Positions 1-5,153 of a stretch of 7,626 nt of DNA are shown in pieces. Every line of letters starts with the position of its first letter. The stretch's first letter is position 1. The position numbers and the translations under genes are program-made. The DNA comes from Legionella genomosp. 1 (GTDB lineage: Bacteria; Pseudomonadota; Gammaproteobacteria; Legionellales; Legionellaceae). The notes under the pieces are model-generated. The model saw nothing but the letters and a program-made list of their open reading frames with translations, was not told the DNA's origin and searched no databases. The DNA lies in contig CAMDJY010000066.1 in the NCBI GenBank assembly GCA_945901145.1, positions 1-7,626 on the forward strand. The letters are read 5' to 3'.

Positions 1-67
1 TTTTCCATGCCTCGGAATGGTCACGCCAAAAACCTTGTTTGTAGGCATGTTTGTTTTCCAAACTCAT
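1..67 (-). CDS. IS66-type accessory protein (TnpA-like), N-terminus only
   Basis: The minus strand opens with ATG at 67-65, preceded by a strong ribosome site (AGGAAGGAG, about 7 bases away), and stays open to the window edge. The 22 visible residues begin MSLENKHAYKQGFW and continue RDHSEAWK. A tryptophan-rich 'FWRxHxxAW' opening followed by a helix-turn-helix is typical of the small orf1/TnpA accessory proteins of IS66-family insertion sequences. I recognise this by family resemblance only, because the diagnostic HTH lies outside the window. If correct, an IS66-type element extends leftward from here and its gene is divergent from the 128-610 ORF. Any other small DNA-binding protein remains possible. 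Confidence 0.4.
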   Translation of the reverse strand, partial: MSLENKHAYKQGFWRDHSEAWK

Positions 68-127
68 CAAATACTCCTTCCTGATTGAATGCACAGGAGT
101 ATCCGGCTTGAGCTGGAGAATTAAAAG

Positions 128-610
128 ATGTGGTTCATTGAACGCTTACATTTTATTGAAACACCAAGTCAAAATTGTACCCCGGAAAGTTTGAAAATCG
201 GGGTGGAGCAAGTCATTGCTGCATTAAATGAAAATTCATCTCAAATAGTGAGAATCATAAATGCTTGTTATAGCCCAGCAACATATATACTCCACGACTT
301 GGCAAAAAAAATGGAATTACAAAATTGCAAACCACAATTTGCCATACTATACGATAAGCATTTAAATGAGTTGATAGATATGTGTGTGTGGTGCTGGCAT
401 GATTTACAACGATTTATTGATAATCAGACGAATGATGTAGAAAAAATTATGGATAATATTAGCCAGAATGAAATTTGTGTTCAGAGATTACTGAATGATC
501 TAAATAACGCTGAAGATATTCTTTGTTATATTAAAGCACTAAGTCCACAATATGAATTTCAAGATCAATTTAGAGACTTGCTTACATCGAATAGGGGATG
601 TACGTTGTAG
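128..610 (+). CDS. Hypothetical cysteine-rich helical protein, 160 aa
   Basis: I do not recognise this protein. The start is the first ATG after an in-frame TAA at 122-124, and GGAG at 115-118 sits 9 bases upstream, so the start is well supported. The product has no signal peptide and no membrane segment. It appears mostly helical and soluble. It has eight cysteines in 160 residues, including a C-V-W-C pair near residue 86 and others spread to the C-terminal G-C-T-L. The spacing does not form an obvious zinc finger. The gene stands alone, divergent from the IS66-like fragment and followed by about 130 bases before the tRNA remnant. It probably belongs to the right end of an island lying to the left. 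Codon use is AT-rich like its neighbours. It is a plausible accessory protein of unknown role. Confidence 0.6.
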   Translation: MWFIERLHFIETPSQNCTPESLKIGVEQVIAALNENSSQIVRIINACYSPATYILHDLAKKMELQNCKPQFAILYDKHLNELIDMCVWCWHDLQRFIDNQTNDVEKIMDNISQNEICVQRLLNDLNNAEDILCYIKALSPQYEFQDQFRDLLTSNRGCTL

Positions 611-742
611 GAATATTTATGGTGTAGCAAATTTGTAACAAAGTGAAATATAACCCTAGTTGTATCAGGCAGTTTGAGGCAGGAGTTAGTCAATTCGTTA
701 CATCGCAACTCGCTGATTTTATTGATAAAAATACTTTGATTA

Positions 743-792
743 CTAGGCTTCGAACCAAGGTGTCGGGGGTTCGAAGCCTTCCGAGCCTACCA
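743..792 (+). pseudogene. 3' half of tRNA-Arg(UCG); probable att site of an integrative element
   Basis: The stretch folds as the 3' part of a tRNA. The anticodon stem is CTAGG (743-747) with CCAAG (755-759), with one A-A mismatch. The seven-base loop CTTCGAA (748-754) places anticodon TCG at 750-752. A five-base variable loop follows (760-764). The T stem is GGGGG (765-769) with CCTTC (777-781), including two G-U pairs, around the T loop TTCGAAG. The 3' acceptor strand CGAGCCT, discriminator A and CCA end at 792. Upstream of 743 there is no D arm and no matching AGGCTCG acceptor strand, so this cannot be a functional tRNA. Tyrosine-recombinase islands commonly duplicate exactly this anticodon-to-CCA segment. 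An intact tRNA-Arg would then be expected to the left, outside the window. Confidence 0.8.
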
Positions 793-806
793 GTTTAATT
801 CTGGTA
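788..806. repeat. Inverted repeat TACCAG-7-CTGGTA spanning the tRNA 3' end
   Basis: TACCAG (788-793) and CTGGTA (801-806) are perfect inverted arms around a 7-base AT-only spacer. The left arm contains the CCA end of the tRNA remnant. Short inverted arms around a 6-8 base spacer are the usual form of a tyrosine-recombinase core site, so this could be the crossover region. With only 6-base arms, chance is not excluded. Confidence 0.35.
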
Positions 807-1001
807 AATCAAATAATTAGTAAGGTCGGGTCTTTCCCAATTGCGGGGGCACTATGCATAAAAATATCCAAATTTCTCGTTTTTATATTGTTTTTATGAT
901 AAATTGAACTCAATAAACATATTTTTTGGCGCTTTTCGTGGTAATTCATGCCTATGATATAGCACGTTTTGTGGTTAATTAAGAATGGTTTCAATTTTTT
1001 T

Positions 1002-1006
1002 AGGGG
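1002..1006 (+). promoter_or_regulatory. Ribosome binding site choosing the GTG start of the repressor
   Basis: AGGGG lies 5 bases before GTG 1012-1014. The alternative in-frame ATG at 985 has no ribosome site and would add a hydrophobic nine-residue extension in front of the HTH domain. GTG 1012 is therefore preferred. Confidence 0.6.
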
Positions 1007-1011
1007 AAATA

Positions 1012-1416
1012 GTGTCCACGATTAAAGAAAAAATTGGCCAACGAATTTATGAGGCACGTAAAGCAAAGGGATTGAGCCAACAAGGGTTGGCAAATTTGAC
1101 CATCGATCTCAAACAATCGAGAATTAATAACTGGGAAAATGGGCTACGCACCCCTGGGCCTGAAGAAATTAAACAGTTGGCTAATGCGTTAGAAGTACCC
1201 GCGGCTTTTTTAATGTGTTTATCGGATGAAAAACAAGAGAACCAAACTAAAAAACTGGGCCGGTTAATTCCCTTATTCGACCATCATCAGGCATGTGATG
1301 CCAAACATTGTCTCAATGAACTACGTGAACAAGCTAGTGCAGATAATGCGGTACTAATTTCTGTTAGCACAGCGTTATTACCAACATTAGAAGGAGATGT
1401 ATTTGCTTTAAGATGA
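1012..1416 (+). CDS. XRE-family phage-type repressor, DNA-binding half (frameshifted gene, part 1)
   Basis: From GTG 1012 this encodes 134 residues. Residues about 5-66 form a Cro/C1-type helix-turn-helix: the stretch IGQRIYEARKAKGLSQQGLA is the first helix pair, the recognition helix follows around QSRINNWENG, and LANALEVP closes the domain. Such proteins bind operators as dimers and repress phage or ICE genes. Residues 67-134 are the linker leading to an S24 domain and end G-D-V-F-A-L-R at a TGA. In intact homologues this sequence runs directly into the S24 catalytic serine motif, which lies here in another frame starting at 1413. A one-base deletion after AGA (1411-1413), where AGAGTGATT would restore the frame, explains the split. 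Alone, this half could still bind DNA but would lack the dimerisation domain. Confidence 0.8.
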   Translation: MSTIKEKIGQRIYEARKAKGLSQQGLANLTIDLKQSRINNWENGLRTPGPEEIKQLANALEVPAAFLMCLSDEKQENQTKKLGRLIPLFDHHQACDAKHCLNELREQASADNAVLISVSTALLPTLEGDVFALR

Positions 1417-1682
1417 TTGATGACAGTATGATGCCTGAGTTCAGACTTAATGATACCCTGGTGATCGATTCTTCTATGCGGCCAAAACCGGGAAATTATG
1501 TAGTAGTTAGGATGGATGGTAAACCTGAAGTGATTATTTGCCAGTACAAAAAACTATCTTATACTTCACCAGAATTTGAATTGTTAACGTTAAATGATAA
1601 TTGGCCAAACACTAAAGTAGGTGATGATATTAAACTCGATATCGTTGGGGTCGTGGTGCAATATATTAGGAATGTCGCCTGA
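1413..1682 (+). CDS. S24 (LexA/C1-like) C-terminal half of the split repressor (part 2)
   Basis: These 89 residues are the S24 peptidase-like dimerisation domain. I-D-D-S-M-M-P near the start is the catalytic serine motif (Ser at residue 5). R-P-K-P-G-N-Y-V-V-V follows, and the domain ends with the usual I-V-G-V-V-V-Q-Y. Where LexA and UmuD carry the catalytic lysine (E-V/F-T-V-K), this protein reads E-V-I-I-C-Q-Y. It appears to lack the lysine and is probably not self-cleaving. The ATG at 1413 overlaps the upstream stop as ATGA, and AAGGAG at 1391-1396 lies 16 bases before it, so re-initiation as a separate protein is conceivable. Homology argues more strongly for one gene broken by a single-base deletion. 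The nuclease gene follows after 33 bases. Confidence 0.75.
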   Translation: MIDDSMMPEFRLNDTLVIDSSMRPKPGNYVVVRMDGKPEVIICQYKKLSYTSPEFELLTLNDNWPNTKVGDDIKLDIVGVVVQYIRNVA

Positions 1683-1715
1683 CAAAATTAACAATTTTAT
1701 TTTGAATACCTTCAT

Positions 1716-2720
1716 ATGGATAAAAATATTACAAACGATCCGATAGTGCAATTCTCTGAAATAATCGGGTTAATTCATAATACTCGTGAAAAAGCTTATA
1801 AAGCAGTTAATACCCTACTGGTTGATTTATATTGGCAAGTTGGACAATACATTAGCCTGAAAATAAAAAATGCAGAATGGGGTGATGCAATTATCCCTCA
1901 ATTGGCTAGCCATATTGCTAAAACCCTACCAGGATTGCGGGGTTTTACTAAAGTAAATCTATTCAGGATGCGTCAATTTTATGAAACATATTGCCACGAT
2001 GAAATTATCTCACCACTGGTGAGACAATTACCATGGACTCATAATTTAATTATATTGAGTCAAAGCAAGAGTAGAGAAGAACGACTGTTCTATGTTAATC
2101 AAGCCATTCGCGAGCAGTGGAGCAAACGAGAATTAGAGCGACAATTAAAAGCCGCTCTTTTTGAACGAGCAATGTTACACCCTCAAAAAAGCTCTAAGAT
2201 ACTTACTGAATTAAGACCAGAAGCAATTAGCATATTTAAAGATGCCTATATGGTAGAGTTTTTGGACTTACCAGATGGACACGATGAAATAGATTTACAA
2301 CGAGGGTTATTACATAAGCTAAAAGATTTTTTAATTGAATTAGGAAAAGATTTTTGCTTTGTTGGCTCAGAATATCCTATCCAAGTTGGTAATCGAGATT
2401 TTGCTATAGATTTATTATTTTTTCATCGGGGATTGAACTGTTTGGTTGCATTTGAATTAAAAGTAGGCCGTTTTGAACCAGAATATTTAGGCAAGCTTTC
2501 TTTTTATCTTGAAGCATTAGATCAAAATGTAAAAAAACAACATGAAAATCCAGCTATTGGAATATTACTGTGTGCAAATAAAGATGACGAAGTTGTTGAA
2601 TTTGCTCTAAATAGAACCTTATCACCAGCAGTAATCGCAGAATATAAAACTCAACTACCTGATAAGAAATTATTACGAGAAAAACTACATGAGTTTTTCC
2701 TACAAAACGAACAGCCATGA
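1716..2720 (+). CDS. DUF1016 / YhcG-family PD-(D/E)xK nuclease
   Basis: This 334-residue protein has the full two-part DUF1016 layout. Residues about 10-150 are the N-terminal helical, winged-helix-like DUF1016_N domain, with the family signature R-Q-L-P-W-T-H-N at 103-110. Residues about 170-330 are the PD-(D/E)xK nuclease domain. The expected active-site residues are present: Asp232 in D-F-A-I-D-L-L-F-F and E247-L-K249 in A-F-E-L-K, followed by the conserved E-Y-L-G-K-L-S-F-Y-L-E-A-L-D. The fold predicts metal-dependent cleavage of nucleic acid, but the biological role of the family is poorly known. Members are common in mobile and defence regions, often near restriction genes. The ribosome site is weak. 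The stop overlaps the next start by four bases (ATGA), indicating translational coupling with the fusion gene. The gene looks intact. Confidence 0.88.
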   Translation: MDKNITNDPIVQFSEIIGLIHNTREKAYKAVNTLLVDLYWQVGQYISLKIKNAEWGDAIIPQLASHIAKTLPGLRGFTKVNLFRMRQFYETYCHDEIISPLVRQLPWTHNLIILSQSKSREERLFYVNQAIREQWSKRELERQLKAALFERAMLHPQKSSKILTELRPEAISIFKDAYMVEFLDLPDGHDEIDLQRGLLHKLKDFLIELGKDFCFVGSEYPIQVGNRDFAIDLLFFHRGLNCLVAFELKVGRFEPEYLGKLSFYLEALDQNVKKQHENPAIGILLCANKDDEVVEFALNRTLSPAVIAEYKTQLPDKKLLREKLHEFFLQNEQP

Positions 2721-4294
2721 TTAAAAAATTACTACCTGATCCACTACAAACCATCCAAAAGCTTATTCAAGAGAAATACAAGGAAGCTAAGGCTATATTT
2801 TGGGCGGGTTCTGTTTCTCAAAATCAGGGGACGGATTCATCTGATCTTGACCTTGTTATTGTTTTTGAATCACTGACACACGCTTATCGTGAAGCGTTTG
2901 TTTATGATGGATGGCCGATTGATGCATTTATTCATGATCTTGATACCTTGCGATATTTTTTTGAAGAATCAAGGACAGGGAATGGTATCTCTGGTTTGAG
3001 CTATATGATTTTGAATGGACGTGAGGTAACCAACCCCAGCGCTTTTTCAAAAAATGTTAAAACACTTGCGCAAGAAGTTTTAAAGGCAGGGCCAGCAACA
3101 TGGGATCAAGAACAAATTGACAAGGAACGGTTTTTAATTTCCGATGTCTTGGATGATATTAAATATCCAGTCGGGCGCGATGAGCAGATTGCATCTGCTG
3201 CATGGTTGCTTGAGGCTTTAGGGCAATTTTATTTTAGAAGCCAAAATAAGTGGTGCGCCAGTGGTAAATCAATTATTCGTTATCTAAAAAATGATAACTC
3301 TGCTTTGGCTTCAGAATTCGTGGCTGCGTTTGAAAACCTTTTCCAAAGCAAAGATACTACAGCAATCGAAACTTTAGTTACAAAGATACTGGAACCACAT
3401 GGTGGCTACCTGTGGGATAGTTTTAGGTCTGATGCATCAAAACAGGCTAAAATTCTAAAACCAATCTTCTTAAAAGAATTAAAAAATAACTATCGAATAT
3501 ATTTAGATGAATCAGATAATGAATGCGCCAGCGAGATTATTCTTAAAGGTTTAAAGGCACACAACGAATCAGAAATTGGATCTTATTCCAGAGAGAATTT
3601 TTTACTATTTGTTAAAAATCAGACTGGAGACATCATTGCTGGCCTGAGCGGAGATATCCTTGGTGAACTGTGTGGCGTGAACCGTCTATGGGTTGACCAA
3701 GAGCATAGACAGAAAGGAATAGGAAAAAACATTATAAAAGAACTTGAAGAATACGCATTGTCTAAAAAGTGCAAAATAATTCAATTAGACACCACTGAAT
3801 TTCAGGCGAAGGATTTCTATAAAAATCATGGATATCTAGAAATCGCCACCCTTGACAAAGGGTTTATGGGTTACAATCTGCACATCATGAGAAAAAATTT
3901 ACCTGACAGCAAGTCAGAAGCGGTTTCAAACAAAATCCTCGACGAACTTAAGGCAAGAGAACCTATTTTTCATCATCCCGAAAAGTTTGGAAAAACAAAA
4001 CGAGATATTGAGAACCAAATGTGCGATGAATTTTGGGAGGTTGGTGCATCAGGCAATGTCTACACTAGGGCAAACGTCATAGAAACTCTGCTTGAGCGGT
4101 ATAACGACCCAAGCTATCAAGATATTTGGGAAACAAAAGACTTTGTGCTCACCCAAATCGCACCAGATAATTATTTACTGACATATGTTCTTATCCAAAA
4201 CAAAACAAGAGTGACAAGAAGATCGACCCTTTGGCGAAGAGTAAATGGTTGTTGGAAGATCCTCTATCATCAAGGAACCGTAATCAAGGTGTAA
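2717..4294 (+). CDS. Triple-domain fusion: nucleotidyltransferase, GNAT acetyltransferase and SnoaL-like (DUF4440) domain
   Basis: This is one uninterrupted 525-residue frame. Residues about 15-110 are a Pol-beta-type nucleotidyltransferase: G31-S32, then S-D43-L-D45-L, with the third carboxylate probably Asp69 in W-P-I-D-A-F-I. Residues about 125-255 are a helical domain like that of aminoglycoside-type nucleotidyltransferases. Residues about 258-395 are a GNAT domain with the acetyl-CoA loop R331-x-x-G-x-G336 and F-Y-K-N-H-G-Y at 367-373. Residues about 403-525 are an NTF2-fold DUF4440/SnoaL-like domain, beginning I-L-D-E-L-K-A-R-E-P and ending W-K-I-L-Y-H-Q-G. Each part resembles proteins usually encoded singly. 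Motifs for both transferases are intact, so it could modify a small molecule or a protein by both nucleotidylation and acetylation. The substrate is unknown, and antibiotic modification or toxin-antitoxin chemistry are only possibilities. The gene overlaps the nuclease gene and is followed 4 bases later by the DHFR-like gene. Confidence 0.85.
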   Translation: MIKKLLPDPLQTIQKLIQEKYKEAKAIFWAGSVSQNQGTDSSDLDLVIVFESLTHAYREAFVYDGWPIDAFIHDLDTLRYFFEESRTGNGISGLSYMILNGREVTNPSAFSKNVKTLAQEVLKAGPATWDQEQIDKERFLISDVLDDIKYPVGRDEQIASAAWLLEALGQFYFRSQNKWCASGKSIIRYLKNDNSALASEFVAAFENLFQSKDTTAIETLVTKILEPHGGYLWDSFRSDASKQAKILKPIFLKELKNNYRIYLDESDNECASEIILKGLKAHNESEIGSYSRENFLLFVKNQTGDIIAGLSGDILGELCGVNRLWVDQEHRQKGIGKNIIKELEEYALSKKCKIIQLDTTEFQAKDFYKNHGYLEIATLDKGFMGYNLHIMRKNLPDSKSEAVSNKILDELKAREPIFHHPEKFGKTKRDIENQMCDEFWEVGASGNVYTRANVIETLLERYNDPSYQDIWETKDFVLTQIAPDNYLLTYVLIQNKTRVTRRSTLWRRVNGCWKILYHQGTVIKV

Positions 4295-4298
4295 TGCT

Positions 4299-4619
4299 AT
4301 GAATAAAATAATTCTCTACATTGCAACTTCACTTGATGGTTTTATCGCCGATATTCATGGTGGTGTTGATTGGCTTCCTCACCCAAAAGACGATGTTGAA
4401 CTAGAGACTGTTGGTTATAACGTTTTAATGTCTCGTATCGATACGATTTTGATGGGAAGCCGAAGCTACAAACAAATTTTAAATTTTGGTGATTGGGGCT
4501 GGCCGGATAAGAAAACTTATGTTTTCACCTCTAAACAACTTGAAATCGATAAACCCTGTATCAGCATTACGCACGACAACCCATTTGAGTTTATGGCCAA
4601 GTACCTGTCATGCATTTAA
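4299..4619 (+). pseudogene. Dihydrofolate-reductase-like (RibD_C family) protein, C-terminally truncated
   Basis: The 106 residues open with a classic RibD_C/DHFR-like N-terminus: I-L-Y-I-A-T-S-L-D-G-F-I-A-D, then D-W-L-P-H-P, I-L-M-G-S-R-S-Y and K-T-Y-V-F-T-S, which are NADPH- and pteridine/flavin-reductase-type motifs. Family members run to about 170-190 residues and carry a G-G-G loop and a P-x-x-L-G motif after this point; both are missing. The frame ends at TAA 4617-4619. In the +1 frame, sequence up to the TAG at 4678-4680 (F-K-A-L-V-S-G-L-L-Q-D-K-K-L-F-V) looks like decayed continuation. Just after it, L-P-I-L-G at about 4681-4695 may be a remnant of the C-terminal motif. A frameshift plus internal deletion near 4595-4680 fits best. 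It starts 4 bases after the fusion gene stop, with AAGG about 10 bases upstream. It is unlikely to be active. Confidence 0.7.
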
Positions 4620-4678
4620 AGCGCTGGTATCTGGTCTATTGCAAGATAAAAAGTTATTTGTTACGGAACTGGGCCGAT

Positions 4679-4716
4679 AGTTGCCTATTTTGGGTAACAT
4701 TTATTTTTAGGCAACT
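4679..4716. repeat. 9-base perfect inverted repeat downstream of the truncated DHFR gene
   Basis: AGTTGCCTA (4679-4687) and TAGGCAACT (4708-4716) form a perfect 9-base stem around a 20-base AT-rich loop. No T-run follows the right arm, so it is not a standard intrinsic terminator, although it sits where the cassette transcript should end. It could be a weak transcript-end hairpin or the trace of a small insertion. Confidence 0.5.
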
Positions 4717-4734
4717 CGCACACCAGATGATGAC

Positions 4735-4762
4735 TTGATTAATAGCGTCTTAAGAGTATAAT
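4735..4762 (+). promoter_or_regulatory. Predicted sigma-70 promoter for the signalling block
   Basis: A perfect -10 hexamer TATAAT (4757-4762) lies 16 bases after TTGATT (4735-4740), which matches four of six -35 positions. Transcription would start near 4769 and give a leader of about 95 bases before the H-box gene at 4865. No other promoter of this quality is visible before the response regulator. It lies upstream of the 4800-4813 repeat, and so inside the proposed mobile unit. Confidence 0.5.
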
Positions 4763-4799
4763 TTAGTCAAGTGGATTGGGGGAATTCTGGTCTGCTAAA

Positions 4800-4813
4800 T
4801 TCCGAGCGTACCA
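4800..4813 (+). repeat. Direct repeat of the tRNA-Arg 3' end; possible second att site
   Basis: TTCCGAGCGTACCA matches the tRNA remnant end at 779-792 (TTCCGAGCCTACCA) at 13 of 14 positions in the same orientation. Similarity continues weakly past CCA (TTGAATT here, GTTTAATT there). A second shared word, AATTCTGGT, lies at 797-805 and 4783-4791, just inside each proposed end. The two copies bracket about 4.0 kb holding the repressor, nuclease, fusion and DHFR-like genes. The rest of the tRNA is not recognisable here, so this copy is short or decayed. Confidence 0.5.
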
Positions 4814-4864
4814 TTGAATTTTTAACTCAAAAAAAACACTTGTTATCTAAGGAAAATCAATAAA

Positions 4865-5107
4865 ATGGATATTTTTAATCAGATAATAGAAGTTAAATTT
4901 CATCAGGATGCAACGTGCCAATGTAGCAAAATTCCCACAATTATTCATGAGTTAACACAATCTCTCGTTGTGATCCAAGCCTATGTTAACGGTTGCACTG
5001 AACGCATGAAAGACAATACTCTGAATCATGAGCAAATCGCCATGGTGTTAGGAAAGATTAACCATCATACTGAAAAGATTAGCGATAAAATTTATAGTAT
5101 GCTCTGA
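4865..5107 (+). CDS. Stand-alone histidine-kinase H-box (HisKA/DHp-like) protein, 80 aa
   Basis: The small protein carries I-H28-E-L-T-Q-S-L, the H-box of FixL-type histidine kinases (usually H-E-L-N/T-Q-P-L), followed by V-V-I-Q-A-Y-V-N-G-C. A second helix then spans about residues 53-80. This is the two-helix dimerisation and phosphoacceptor domain, with His28 as the likely phosphorylated residue. The proline that normally follows Q is serine here. There is no sensor domain and no ATP-binding (HATPase) domain. The frame is open from an ATG with AAGGA about 11 bases upstream and ends cleanly, so it may be a real small protein rather than a fragment. No kinase remnant is visible before the response regulator 46 bases downstream. 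It could act as a phosphorelay or decoy partner of that regulator; the alternative is a decayed kinase. Confidence 0.6.
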   Translation: MDIFNQIIEVKFHQDATCQCSKIPTIIHELTQSLVVIQAYVNGCTERMKDNTLNHEQIAMVLGKINHHTEKISDKIYSML

Positions 5108-5153
5108 ATTTAAAGAGATTGACTGCAGATAATGTTTATTTTATGGACATAAT

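Larger units (their letters stand above)
611..1011. other. 400-base non-coding stretch containing a tRNA-derived attachment site
   Basis: No convincing protein gene is present here. The only notable content is the 3' half of a tRNA-Arg at 743-792 and a short inverted repeat across its end at 788-806. The stretch 807-985 is AT-rich and leads into the repressor gene. It has several loose -10-like hexamers (TATGAT at 895-900 and 953-958) but none with a well-spaced -35, so I do not call a promoter. A 61-codon minus-strand ORF across 809-994 begins with TTG and has no ribosome site, and I treat it as spurious. Confidence 0.6.

Noticed and set aside
720..792. A complete functional tRNA or the end of a tmRNA gene
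   Set aside because: The 5' acceptor strand and D arm are absent. The tmRNA option fails because the acceptor end CGAGCCT does not pair with a tmRNA-type GGGG start, while the TCG anticodon loop fits tRNA-Arg.
809..994. Minus-strand 61-codon open frame
   Set aside because: It begins with TTG, has no ribosome site and has no recognisable protein features. It overlaps the leader of the repressor gene.
2554..2754. Minus-strand 66-codon open frame
   Set aside because: It lies across the end of the nuclease gene and the start of the fusion gene, both strongly supported. The translation looks like random antisense sequence.
4486..4680. 64-codon plus-strand frame starting inside the DHFR-like gene
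   Set aside because: Its first part is an out-of-frame reading of the real gene. Only its end may be a decayed continuation, so it is not a separate gene.
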